64,000 nt of DNA from Paenibacillus sp. FSL W8-0426 (GTDB lineage Bacteria > Bacillota > Bacilli > Paenibacillales > Paenibacillaceae): the NCBI RefSeq assembly GCF_037969725.1, contig NZ_CP150203.1, positions 6,501,501 through 6,565,500 of the forward strand, read 5' to 3'. Under the pieces are notes generated by a model that saw only the letters and a list, made by a program, of their open reading frames with translations, was not told the origin of the DNA and searched no databases. Shown here one piece after another: positions 18,566-27,797 of the stretch; within the stretch, counting starts at the first letter, position 1; every line of letters starts with the position of its first letter. A program made the position numbers and the translations under genes.

Positions 18566-19242
18566 TCGGATTTCTTTGCTTGCTGCTCACGGTCGGCATT
18601 TACTGGATCGCCAAACGCATGTACCGCAGTCTGCCCAAAGTATATTTGTCACCGCTGCTCATCACACCGTTGATTGTCACGCTGGTGCTCATCGCTACAG
18701 GCACCAATTATGAAACGTACAGCATGGGCGGCAAATGGCTGAGCCTTTTGCTTCAACCGGCTACCGTTGCCTTCGCCGTTCCGTTATATACGTTTTTCCA
18801 TGTGCTCAAAAAACACGTCTCGGAGATCGTCTTCAGCGTCATGACGGGCTCCGTGGTCGCGGTGTTGTCCTCGGCCCTGCTGGCCAAGCTGCTGCACCTC
18901 GACGCCGGGCTTGTGCACAGCCTGATTCCGAGATCGATCACCACGCCGATTGCGATGAACGTCTCGGCCACCATCGGCGGCATTCCGGCCGTTACGGCCG
19001 TATTTGTCATCATGACCGGCTTGCTCGGCGCCACCATCGGCCCGTCCATCGTAAAAATGCTGCGCATCGAAGGCGAAATTGCCCGCGGCACGCTGCTTGG
19101 GACCGGAGCCCACGGCACGGGAACGTCCAAAGCGTTCGAATTCAGCTCGCTGACGGGCACCATCTCCAGCATCTCCATGGTGCTCGCCGCATTATTCACC
19201 TTGGCAGTGGCCCCCCTGCTCTCCAAGCTTATTTTTCCGTAA
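18562..19242 (+). CDS. cidB: CidB/LrgB-family membrane protein
   Basis: 226 aa with about seven membrane helices. The conserved LrgB block SLIPRSITTPIAMNVS and the GLLGATIGPSI and LGTGAHGTGTSKAFE motifs are present. It is the partner of CidA, with a 4-bp overlap and AAAGGAG eleven bases before the start. The complex is linked to murein hydrolase control and metabolite export. Transcribed with cidA under the divergent LysR protein. Confidence 0.92.
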   Translation: MIGFLCLLLTVGIYWIAKRMYRSLPKVYLSPLLITPLIVTLVLIATGTNYETYSMGGKWLSLLLQPATVAFAVPLYTFFHVLKKHVSEIVFSVMTGSVVAVLSSALLAKLLHLDAGLVHSLIPRSITTPIAMNVSATIGGIPAVTAVFVIMTGLLGATIGPSIVKMLRIEGEIARGTLLGTGAHGTGTSKAFEFSSLTGTISSISMVLAALFTLAVAPLLSKLIFP

Positions 19243-19352
19243 TATAATAGATGGAATTATCCCTTTTTTTTGAAATATAATTGTTGTAATAAAGCCCTTT
19301 CTTCCTTACAATAAGGACAGGTTTTCAAAGTTAATATTGCGGGGGAGATGCG

Positions 19353-19862
19353 ATGAAAAGAACCGGAATGAAGAGATCTCTGGACCGCCTTGGACGAATT
19401 GTCCTTCCCAAAGAAATGCGGGATACGATGGAAATCCATATCGGCGATCCTCTTGAATTTTTCATTGAAGGGAAAGAGTTGATTTTAAGAAAGTACAAAT
19501 CGACATTGTGTGTGTTTTGCGGAAACCTGGATACAGAAATGTATTTCAAAGAGCAATTCATCTGCCGGACCTGTGCAACTCAATTAAAACACCCGGAAGA
19601 CACTCCCGAATGGTTCGTTCCTCAACCGAAAAAATCTCCTGCATCCGCGGAGCGTCCTGCTTCCGAATCCGCCCGAGCCGCTTCATCCGATTCGGACGAG
19701 AAAGCCGGCAACGAGTATCCGGACCTGCGGCCCAAAACGGCCCGCATGCTGCAGCAAATGAGAGAAATCGTTGAACAGCATCCCGGCCTGGCCCAGCAGC
19801 AAATTGCAGAGAAGCTTGGCATCAGCCAAGGACGCGTCTCCCAATTAAAGAAACTGCTATAA
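19353..19862 (+). CDS. AbrB-type regulator with Cys-pair and C-terminal HTH
   Basis: 169 aa in three parts. Residues 1-50 form an AbrB/SpoVT swapped-hairpin DNA-binding domain (SLDRLGRIVLPKEMRD). Residues 53-75 contain CVFC and CRTC, a likely four-Cys zinc-binding ribbon. After a Ser/Ala/Glu-rich linker (about 85-120), residues 125-169 form a helix-turn-helix (LAQQQIAEKLGISQGRVSQLK). Two DNA-binding modules joined by a zinc element is unusual compared with 90-aa AbrB proteins. Likely a transition-state-type transcription factor; targets unknown. Monocistronic with its own terminator. Confidence 0.85.
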   Translation: MKRTGMKRSLDRLGRIVLPKEMRDTMEIHIGDPLEFFIEGKELILRKYKSTLCVFCGNLDTEMYFKEQFICRTCATQLKHPEDTPEWFVPQPKKSPASAERPASESARAASSDSDEKAGNEYPDLRPKTARMLQQMREIVEQHPGLAQQQIAEKLGISQGRVSQLKKLL

Positions 19863-19916
19863 TCGCGACATCAAAAACATATGGAGACTTCCGGGTGACC
19901 GGAATCCCGTTGCAAG

Positions 19917-19951
19917 AGAACCCTGAATAACATGCGGGTTCTTCTTTTTTT
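19917..19951 (+). terminator. Terminator of AbrB-type gene
   Basis: AGAACCC (19917-19923) pairs with GGGTTCT (19936-19942), followed by a T-rich tract to 19951. Confidence 0.8.
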
Positions 19952-19961
19952 GCATCAAGCC

Positions 19962-20002
19962 AAAAAAAGAGGATTGCCGCGGATTCGGGCGTTCCTCTTT
20001 TT
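19962..20002. terminator. Bidirectional terminator downstream of doxX
   Basis: AAAAAGAGGA (19964-19973) pairs with TTCCTCTTTTT (19992-20002), with A/T tails on both sides. It probably terminates the minus-strand doxX gene and backs up the adjacent plus-strand terminator. Confidence 0.7.
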
Positions 20003-20017
20003 CAGTGTAAAGTCATA

Positions 20018-20398
20018 TTATGAGATCGCCTGAAAAGCGTCGAGCTCCTCTTCCTCCATTTGGCGCATTCCAATCAGCAGCACAATGATATTCGCCACAA
20101 GCAGAATTGCAGGGAACCCTAAGGCCGCATATTGGCCATATATCAGATGGGTGCCCACAGCCCCAATCAGGATAAAAGTCAACAAACCGGCCGCAACCAT
20201 GCGTGTACGCGGGATAAGCAGGCCCACGGCGCTCAGCAGCTCGACTGCACCGATGAGATACATCGTCCAGGCCGGATATGAAAATCCTTCGAAGGTCTGC
20301 ACCATCATCTCCGATCCGCTTACCTTGTTGAACCCCGTCATCACGAACACCCCTGCCAAAATAACCAGCGCAATATAACCCAACATTTTCATTTCCAT
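20018..20398 (-). CDS. DoxX-family membrane protein
   Basis: 126 aa (or 124 from the third codon, better spaced from the AGGAG). Four hydrophobic helices with the DoxX features GVFVMTGFNKVSGS near the N-terminus and GAVELLSAVGLLIPRTR in the middle. DoxX/DoxD relatives are membrane redox-associated proteins, with roles in thiosulfate:quinone oxidoreduction or thiol stress in some species. It is divergent from an HxlR-type regulator, a frequent pairing in Bacillota, so it is probably induced by electrophile or quinone stress (inference). Confidence 0.85.
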   Translation of the reverse strand: MEMKMLGYIALVILAGVFVMTGFNKVSGSEMMVQTFEGFSYPAWTMYLIGAVELLSAVGLLIPRTRMVAAGLLTFILIGAVGTHLIYGQYAALGFPAILLVANIIVLLIGMRQMEEEELDAFQAIS

Positions 20399-20784
20399 TC
20401 ACTCCTGACGCATTATATTTGAATGTTCGAAAGCATCCTGCCAACGAAATGCATATTAAAAAGAATCTATGTAATAGCTGAGCAAACAGCTTTATTTTTA
20501 AAACGAATTTCTAGTATCGATAATTTAGTTGGTATTATTTAATACATTGTTATATTTTTATTATTTACTTACTTTTATGAAGCGAGTATATAATAATAAC
20601 ATTATTTAATCAAGTAATTTTTTGCGGAATGGTGTATAATACATACAAAAGGTATGTTACAGTAATAATTGTAGTAACTCTTTATTGACTTGCTTGTCCC
20701 CTTACCACGGTTCGAGTGACAGAAAGCCAAGCTCTTTATATATACAAATATGGATATGTCTTTACCGGAATTGAGGTGAATAGA
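20399..20784. promoter_or_regulatory. AT-rich divergent promoter region between doxX and hxlR-type gene
   Basis: About 385 bp, strongly AT-rich between 20470 and 20690. An exact TATAAT occurs at 20635-20640 but no convincing -35 pairs with it. Just downstream is an imperfect palindrome at 20656-20678, arms GTTAC/GTAAC around AATAATT, a plausible HxlR-family operator. No gene is credible here. Confidence 0.45.
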
Positions 20785-21108
20785 TTGAAGCTGAGAAAAA
20801 AAGCGCCGCCCAGCCCTTGCCTGATCACTCAGGCCATGGATATCATCGGCAAAAAGTGGGTGCTGCTGATCATGTATCAACTGCTGTCCGGCCCGAAACG
20901 GTTTACCGAATTGGAAGCCGAGATGGCCATCAGCGGCCGACTATTATCCGAACGCCTGAAGGAAATGGAGATGGAGGGCATCGTCTCGCGGCACATGTAT
21001 CCGGAGATTCCTCCCCGCGTCGAATATGAACTGACCCCAAAAGGCAAAGCCATCGAACCTGTCATCAATCAAATTTATGGCTGGTCATCGGAGTGGCTCA
21101 AGAAATAG
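20785..21108 (+). CDS. HxlR-family winged-helix regulator
   Basis: 107 aa from a TTG start at 20785 preceded by GAGGTG; this gives the normal HxlR length, whereas the longer frame adds an implausible N-terminus. The core is canonical: SPCLITQAMDIIGKKW, with the conserved Cys used as a redox switch in YodB/HypR-type proteins, then GPKRFTELEAEM, ISGRLLSERLKEME and the wing PPRVEYELTPKG. It is divergent from doxX and likely represses it. Thiol-based sensing of electrophiles or quinones is suggested by the Cys, but not proven. Confidence 0.88.
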   Translation: MKLRKKAPPSPCLITQAMDIIGKKWVLLIMYQLLSGPKRFTELEAEMAISGRLLSERLKEMEMEGIVSRHMYPEIPPRVEYELTPKGKAIEPVINQIYGWSSEWLKK

Positions 21109-21150
21109 GCTTTATGGCTGCCTGCCGACAAAAACAACATGCTTTAACAC

Positions 21151-21204
21151 AAAACGCCTGATTCTGGCTGACCCTTGCGGGTCGGTTCAGAATCAGGCGT
21201 TTTC
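21151..21204. terminator. Bidirectional terminator between hxlR-type and Gfo/Idh genes
   Basis: AAAACGCCTGATTCTG and CAGAATCAGGCGTTTT are perfect complements flanking a smaller inner stem (ACCCTTGCGGGT). Serves both convergent genes. Confidence 0.85.
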
Positions 21205-21221
21205 GTTTATCGAATGGAGAG

Positions 21222-22211
21222 TTAGCGGACGTGGAGCTTTACAGGCAGGCCGGACTCGAGCGAAACCTGCGCCGCCACAGTGATTTCCTGCGTCCGATAA
21301 GCGTCTTCGTAGTCGGACAAAATGCGTGAGCGGTCGCCGGTGCGAAGCGCGTGAATGAACGCTTCATTTTCCCGTTCGTACGGATTGGCTCCCGCCGGAA
21401 TCTCATGGCCGGCCATCGGATGCGGCGCCGCAACGGGCAGCAGAAGCCGATCAGGCGTCCAGTCCCACACGCCGCTAGCCGTGTAGAATTGCAGCCCCGC
21501 TCCGCCTTCTCCGTCCGGGAGCAGGCAGGTGTTCGCAATGCTTGCAATGGCGCCGCTTTGCAATTGGAGCGTGACATTGGCCACATCGTCCACGGTGACA
21601 TTCTCGTGAGTCTCGTGCATGACTCGCTGCGCAGCGGCCGCGTATACCTCTGTCACCTCGCCCGCGCAGAAGCGCAGCAGGTCCACGATATGGGTCGTCT
21701 GCTCCACGAACTGACCACCCGATCCATCCTGGCGACGCCACCAGGCTACTCCCGGCATGCCGCCCATCCAGCGGCCAAGGGCCATGCCCACTTTTTGATT
21801 CTGCATCGCTTCCCGCAGCACCTGTGCAGCCCCTTGGTAACGGAAATGATATCCCACCGATGTCAACATATTCGTCTTTCTGATTTCGCCAAGCACCTGC
21901 TGCGGCACATCCAATCCCGTGCTCAACGGTTTCTCGACCAGGAACGGGATGCCGCGGCGAATCAATTCCAATTCAATCGCACCGTGGGACATCGGAGGCA
22001 CGCAAATATAGACAGCATCCAGCTTCTGTCCATCCAACATATGTCCCAACTCTTCATACCCGGCAGCATCGTAGACGTTGGCCATGGCTTCCGCCTTTTC
22101 CAGTGATGTGCCAAGAACGGCAGCCACGCGCACGCCCTCCATCCGGGTCAATATATCTGCATGCACCTTGCTGAACCAGCCTGTGCCGATTATGCCAATC
22201 TGTAAAGTCAT
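21222..22211 (-). CDS. Gfo/Idh/MocA-family NAD(P)-dependent oxidoreductase
   Basis: 329 aa. The N-terminal Rossmann motif IGIIGTGWFSKVHAD binds NAD(P), and VEKPLSTG contains the family Lys of the EKP motif. The C-terminal alpha/beta domain (about 125-329) includes GGQFVEQTTHIVDLLR with the conserved active-site His. It should oxidise or reduce a sugar, inositol or related polyol. The substrate is unknown. It lies 68 bp downstream of glpD in the same orientation with no terminator between them, so readthrough from glpD is possible. Confidence 0.88.
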   Translation of the reverse strand: MTLQIGIIGTGWFSKVHADILTRMEGVRVAAVLGTSLEKAEAMANVYDAAGYEELGHMLDGQKLDAVYICVPPMSHGAIELELIRRGIPFLVEKPLSTGLDVPQQVLGEIRKTNMLTSVGYHFRYQGAAQVLREAMQNQKVGMALGRWMGGMPGVAWWRRQDGSGGQFVEQTTHIVDLLRFCAGEVTEVYAAAAQRVMHETHENVTVDDVANVTLQLQSGAIASIANTCLLPDGEGGAGLQFYTASGVWDWTPDRLLLPVAAPHPMAGHEIPAGANPYERENEAFIHALRTGDRSRILSDYEDAYRTQEITVAAQVSLESGLPVKLHVR

Positions 22212-22279
22212 CGCTGCAGTCCCCTCTCCATGTTATACGCTTACATGTTCCATTCGACCCCCATTCGCTAAATCCTCCC

Positions 22280-23938
22280 TTAACGCCGAAACGAAACCTC
22301 GGACAACAATCGGTCCAATTCTTCGCCGTAATGCGAGGCCTGCTCCTCCGTCCAGTGCAAAACCTGGCTCATGTATGCGGCGACAGCGCCCTTCCATTGG
22401 CGAACTTCCCCGATCCGGAAAAAGAGAGCCCCTGTGCGCCGTACCCAGAAGTCCGCCGGCGTCGCTGCCATCTCTTCCTCCATGGCATAGCTTGCCATCA
22501 AGAAAAGTTCGATCGGCATGCCGTGCACCTCTGATCTGCCCCGCAGACCCGACAAACGTGCATAAAGCCGATCCACGTTGGAGCCATAGGTGCGGACCAG
22601 CCTTTCCGCGACGGCTCGCTCCAGCCCCAACGCTACGCCGTCTTTGATTTTGCGCTCCGCATAAACAGCATATCCTGCCGACCCGCCGACGTCTCCGCCG
22701 GAGATGGGCAGCCGCTTCGTAATGCACGGGCCTGCGGACCGGCCTGTTTCCTCTTCCAGTTGGCGGGCCGCCAGATCAACGACCATTTCGGCCATTTTCC
22801 GATAACCGGTAAGCTTGCCGCCTGCAATCGTAATCAATCCCGAGCGGGACACCCACACTTCGTCTTTGCGGGAAATCTCGGAGGGACCCTTTCCTTCCTC
22901 ATGAATCAGCGGGCGCACGCCTGCCCAGGCCGACTCCACGTCTTCCGCCGTAACACGCACGTCCGGAAACATGTTCCGGATCGCCTCCAACACATACTCC
23001 CGGTCGGAATCGTCGATGAGCGGATGAGCCGGGTCATCCTTATATACCGTGTCCGTCGTTCCTACATAGGTTTTCCCATCCCGCGGGACGGCAAAAACCA
23101 TGCGCCCGTCGGGCGTATCGAAATATACCGCCTGCCTGAGCGGAAAACGCTTGCCGTCAAACACCAGATGAATGCCCTTGGTGAGCTGCAGCGTCTTCCC
23201 TTGGCGGGAACCGTCCAACTCGCGCAGACGGTCCACCCATGGTCCCGAAGCGTTTATCACCTTGTCGGCATGCAGCATGCAGGTTCGTCCATCCAACTGA
23301 TCGGTCGCCTGAATGCCAACGACTTTGCCGTCCTTCTTAATGAAGCCATCGGCCTTCACATAGTTGATGGCTTGAGCTCCGCGGCTCACCGCCTCTTTCA
23401 TCACTTCGATCGTAAGGCGGGCATCGTCCGTCCGATATTCCACGTATAGTCCGCCGCTCAGAAGCTCCTGCCTACGAAGCAGCGGCTCCATATCCGAGAC
23501 GGCACGGGCATTCAGCATACGGCGGCGTTCGCTGTACTTCACGCCCGCCAGGCGGTCGTAAACCATCAAACCGATGGAGGTGCTCAGCCGACCGAACGTT
23601 CCGGTTTTATAAATGGGCAGAAGCATAGGCTCCGGCGTCGTCACATGGGGTCCGTTTTCATAAACGACGGCTCGCTCACGTCCGACTTCGGCAACCATTT
23701 TTACTTCGAATTGCTTTAAATAACGAAGTCCGCCATGAATCAACTTGGTCGAGCGGCTGGAGGTTCCGGCAGCGAAATCCTGCATCTCCACCAAAGCCGT
23801 CTTCAGTCCGCGCGATGCGGCATCCAGGGCGATGCCGGCTCCGGTGATGCCTCCTCCGATAATCAGTATGTCAAAATGTGCATTCGCCATTTCATGTAAT
23901 ACATCGGTTCGTTTTCCGGCCGAGAACGTTGCAGTCAT
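22280..23938 (-). CDS. glpD: Aerobic glycerol-3-phosphate dehydrogenase
   Basis: 552 aa. FAD-dependent oxidation of glycerol-3-phosphate to dihydroxyacetone phosphate, feeding electrons to quinone at the membrane. The dinucleotide-binding motif DILIIGGGITGAGIALDAA is near the N-terminus, with GGLRYLKQFE and FAVPRDGKTYVGTTDT further on. The start chosen (MTATFSAG) has GGAGG eight bases upstream; an upstream in-frame ATG would lie inside the leader hairpin. The gene has its own promoter and a 45-bp leader terminator, the signature of GlpP antitermination. glpK and glpP lie just upstream. Confidence 0.95.
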   Translation of the reverse strand: MTATFSAGKRTDVLHEMANAHFDILIIGGGITGAGIALDAASRGLKTALVEMQDFAAGTSSRSTKLIHGGLRYLKQFEVKMVAEVGRERAVVYENGPHVTTPEPMLLPIYKTGTFGRLSTSIGLMVYDRLAGVKYSERRRMLNARAVSDMEPLLRRQELLSGGLYVEYRTDDARLTIEVMKEAVSRGAQAINYVKADGFIKKDGKVVGIQATDQLDGRTCMLHADKVINASGPWVDRLRELDGSRQGKTLQLTKGIHLVFDGKRFPLRQAVYFDTPDGRMVFAVPRDGKTYVGTTDTVYKDDPAHPLIDDSDREYVLEAIRNMFPDVRVTAEDVESAWAGVRPLIHEEGKGPSEISRKDEVWVSRSGLITIAGGKLTGYRKMAEMVVDLAARQLEEETGRSAGPCITKRLPISGGDVGGSAGYAVYAERKIKDGVALGLERAVAERLVRTYGSNVDRLYARLSGLRGRSEVHGMPIELFLMASYAMEEEMAATPADFWVRRTGALFFRIGEVRQWKGAVAAYMSQVLHWTEEQASHYGEELDRLLSEVSFRR

Positions 23939-23984
23939 CCGAATCGCCTCCACTGATTTCCATTCATTTTCTCCGCAAAAGGAC

Positions 23985-24036
23985 AAAAAAAAGACCACGT
24001 CATGCGCCGCAGCGATAGCTGAGCGTTACGTGGTCT
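23985..24036 (-). promoter_or_regulatory. glpD leader terminator, expected GlpP antitermination target
   Basis: On the minus strand AGACCACGT (24028-24036) pairs with ACGTGGTCT (23992-24000), followed by an eight-T run. It lies between the putative promoter and the glpD ribosome binding site. In Bacillus, GlpP with glycerol-3-phosphate binds the glpD leader and prevents termination at such a hairpin. The CGGGAGAGACC sequence at its 5' side resembles the Bacillus leader. Confidence 0.8.
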
Positions 24037-24075
24037 CTCCCGATCTCCAGACATCATTTTTTAACTTGTGCCTTA

Positions 24076-24104
24076 ATCCTACCACACAATTTGGGCGGCG
24101 TGAA
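24076..24104 (-). promoter_or_regulatory. Candidate glpD promoter
   Basis: Minus strand TTCACG (24099-24104), 17-bp spacer, TAGGAT (24076-24081). Transcription would begin about 35 bases before the leader hairpin. Both hexamers match consensus at only four positions, so the call rests on position. Confidence 0.4.
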
Positions 24105-24122
24105 GGCCTGAAATGACACATT

Positions 24123-24141
24123 ATTCAAAAAATTTTTGAAT
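24123..24141. repeat. 19-bp perfect palindrome upstream of glpD promoter
   Basis: ATTCAAAAA-A-TTTTTGAAT, arms of nine. It lies about 20 bp upstream of the candidate -35, so it may be an operator, or may act as a weak terminator for glpK read from the minus strand. Confidence 0.4.
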
Positions 24142-24332
24142 CCACCTTTTGCTATAGGGTGTAATTTCAATATGACCCACATACCCTTTTATTTCCCTTA
24201 TTATGGTTACCCCAATTCTGCGGACCAGGAAAATTAAACCTGCCTCTTATGAATGATTTTCCACCATTTAATCACAGCTATTGTATATCTTTGTCGATAA
24301 AGTACAAATATCCACAACAAGGCCCGCCGGGT

Positions 24333-25847
<1,515 letters not shown>

Positions 25848-25886
25848 TTATGTTCACAGCACTGTTCATTGCGATTTCACGCCGGG

Positions 25887-26456
25887 TTACTTTGTAAGCG
25901 TTTTCCCATAGTGTCGGATGAGATCGGCATTGGACGTCGTTACCGCTTGAGCTCCGGCATGAAGAGCCTGCTCGACCTCCTGTACGGAACGGATCAAACC
26001 GCCCGCTATAATCGGTATCCCTGTGCGTTCATACACCTCGGTAATGATATGCGGAATGACGCCGGGCAGCACCTCGATGTAATCGGGCCGCGTTTTGTCG
26101 AGCAGCTGATAGCTTTTTTCCAGTGCATTCGTATCCAGCAGAAACACCCTCTGAATCGCAGTGATCCCTCTTTGCTTCGCTTTCTGAATCACGCTCGCCC
26201 GCGTCGAGATCAATCCTGCCGGACGGATCTGCTGACATAGGAACTCTGCCGCGAATTCATCGTTTTTGAGACCTTGCACCAGGTCGGCATGCAGCAGCAT
26301 GTTTTTGTCCCGCCGCCGAGCCTCGTTCAAAATGCTCTGAAGCTGGCCGATATGGGTATCCAGCAGAATGCCGTATCGGTACGGCCCTGCGATGATCGCT
26401 TCGAACTGCTTCATGTTTTTGGCCGCCGGTAACATGCATTGTCCCTCAAATGGCAT
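25887..26456 (-). CDS. glpP: Glycerol uptake operon antiterminator
   Basis: 189 aa (Bacillus GlpP is 192). RNA-binding antiterminator responding to glycerol-3-phosphate, with a TIM-barrel-like fold. Typical stretches are LLHADLVQGLKNDEFAAEF, RPAGLISTRASVIQKAK, RPDYIEVLPGVIP and IIAGGLI. The start at 26456 has AAGGGGGAG just upstream. It is the first gene before glpK. The glpD leader hairpin downstream is its expected target; no equivalent hairpin sits before glpK, consistent with cotranscription of glpP and glpK. Confidence 0.93.
   Translation of the reverse strand: MPFEGQCMLPAAKNMKQFEAIIAGPYRYGILLDTHIGQLQSILNEARRRDKNMLLHADLVQGLKNDEFAAEFLCQQIRPAGLISTRASVIQKAKQRGITAIQRVFLLDTNALEKSYQLLDKTRPDYIEVLPGVIPHIITEVYERTGIPIIAGGLIRSVQEVEQALHAGAQAVTTSNADLIRHYGKTLTK
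25893..25906. promoter_or_regulatory. Possible cre site in 3' end of glpP
   Basis: TGTAAGCGTTTTCC matches the cre consensus at 13 of 14 positions. It lies in the last codons of glpP, about 75 bp before glpK, where CcpA could reduce glpK transcription. Confidence 0.3.
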
Positions 26457-26567
26457 GGAGCTCCCCCTTACATGTTTCGGATGGTTCCATTGTATAATTG
26501 ACAACTGTCGGTCAGCAAGATTTTCGAATACGAGAAATTATTTCAAATTTTAAGTATTCCGTGCATG

Positions 26568-26611
26568 AAAAAAGAACCAGTCAATACGTGACTGGCTCCT
26601 CGTTGTTTTTT
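26568..26611 (-). terminator. Terminator of ribA-like gene
   Basis: GAACCAGTCA and TGACTGGCTC (26574-26598) form a near-perfect stem. On the minus strand it is followed by CTTTTTTC; the plus side also has a T-run, so it may be bidirectional. Confidence 0.7.
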
Positions 26612-26697
26612 ATACGAATAAATTCGCAGTCTATTCATCAGGCATCAGGCGGGTCGAACAAACAATGATCTGCGGCGAAAGCTTCTTGGTTCTTTCG

Positions 26698-27465
26698 TTA
26701 CGCCTGGGCATGCGGAAGAGAACTTGCTGCCACATCCCAAACATCACTTTCCGAAAGGTGGCCGGAACGATTGACCTTGGTTTGCAAATATTTCTCGTTA
26801 TACGCCGAACGGTCCCCCCAGAGCGGAACACGTCCGCCAACGTTCAGTCCAGCCTCCTGCAAGGCAGCCAGCTTGCGAGGGTTGTTGGTGATCAGGGTAA
26901 CCGGCTCTGGACGCAGTGCGCGCAGCACGGCGATGGCGTCATCGTAATTGCGTGCATCGTCCGTGAATCCAAGCTGAAGGTTGGCATCTACGGTGTCCAT
27001 GCCTTCTTCCTGCAGCAGATAAGCCATGGCTTTGCTGAACAAACCGATGCCGCGACCCTCATGGTTCGCCAAGTAGAACAAAGCTCCAGCGCCGTGAGCG
27101 GCAATCATCTTCATGGATTGCTCCAGCTGGAAGCCGCAGTCGCAGCGCTTGCTGCCAAAAATGTCGCCGGTATGGCAAATGCTGTGCATCCGAATGAGCG
27201 CTTCCGCGGCTTGGGCGAAATCGCCGTAAACAAGCACGCTGGATTGTTGACGTTCCGCCAGTTCAGCCGCCGCCAGTGATTCGATCAGTTCGCGGCTGTC
27301 CATCTCTTTCTCCGCCTTCATCCAGCTGTACCATTGGAAGATGCGTGTTTCGCCATCCAGATTCACCGGAAGCTTGATGGGGCCGACCAAGTATATAAAT
27401 TCTTTTCCACTTGGAATAGTCTGTATTTTCGGGGCGAGCAATTGTATAGTATGCGAATTTATCAT
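26698..27465 (-). CDS. GTP cyclohydrolase II-like protein, stand-alone
   Basis: 255 aa. GTP cyclohydrolase II opens the GTP imidazole ring to start riboflavin synthesis. The three zinc ligands are in HSICHTGDIFGSKRCDCGFQ, and GRGIGL, DTVDANLQLGF and LITNNPRKL match the family. Two stretches differ from housekeeping enzymes: LANHEGRG where LRQEGRG is usual, and YDDAIAVLRAL where a DYGIGAQIL-like stretch is usual. There is no DHBP synthase domain and no other rib genes adjacent. It may be a paralogue that makes a pterin or other GTP-derived product. It has its own promoter with AAGTAACTT repeats. Confidence 0.85.
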   Translation of the reverse strand: MINSHTIQLLAPKIQTIPSGKEFIYLVGPIKLPVNLDGETRIFQWYSWMKAEKEMDSRELIESLAAAELAERQQSSVLVYGDFAQAAEALIRMHSICHTGDIFGSKRCDCGFQLEQSMKMIAAHGAGALFYLANHEGRGIGLFSKAMAYLLQEEGMDTVDANLQLGFTDDARNYDDAIAVLRALRPEPVTLITNNPRKLAALQEAGLNVGGRVPLWGDRSAYNEKYLQTKVNRSGHLSESDVWDVAASSLPHAQA

Positions 27466-27797
27466 CGAAAGGTTCCTCCCGCTATGCGTTCTAAAGCTAT
27501 TTTATGATTCGCGTCCGGGCAAGCGGACCACTTGAATAGGCATCTGCAGTGATATATATCATTGTCATCATCATTAGTTACTTTATGTAAGCAAGTTTAA
27601 AATAAAAATTAGATGGTGTCAAGTAACTTTTGTTTTTAAAGTAACTTACAAATCTATAACTAAATCATGGACACAAATTTGTGATTCGTTTCAGGAATAT
27701 TGGTTATGAGTTTAGAAACTGCTCATACAATGATGGTGTAGTCGGCAAAATCCACTTTACTTCACGTTGGCATCTTAACCTTAAGGGGGTAGTGCAT
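27466..27797. other. Divergent intergenic region of ribA-like gene and sugar ABC operon
   Basis: 332 bp, AT-rich at 27540-27690. It contains the ribA-like promoter (27594-27622) and three copies of an AAGTAACT/AGTTACTT motif. No promoter for the plus-strand operon is convincing. Confidence 0.5.
27594..27622 (-). promoter_or_regulatory. Promoter of ribA-like gene
   Basis: Minus strand perfect -35 TTGACA (27617-27622), 17-bp spacer, TAAACT (27594-27599). Flanked by repeats AAGTAACTT at 27621-27629 and 27639-27647 and the inverted AGTTACTT at 27576-27583, a possible operator set. Confidence 0.5.

Noticed and set aside
20602..20880. 92-codon minus-strand open frame upstream of doxX
   Set aside because: AT-rich low-complexity translation overlapping the HxlR-type gene and its likely operator; no ribosome binding site.
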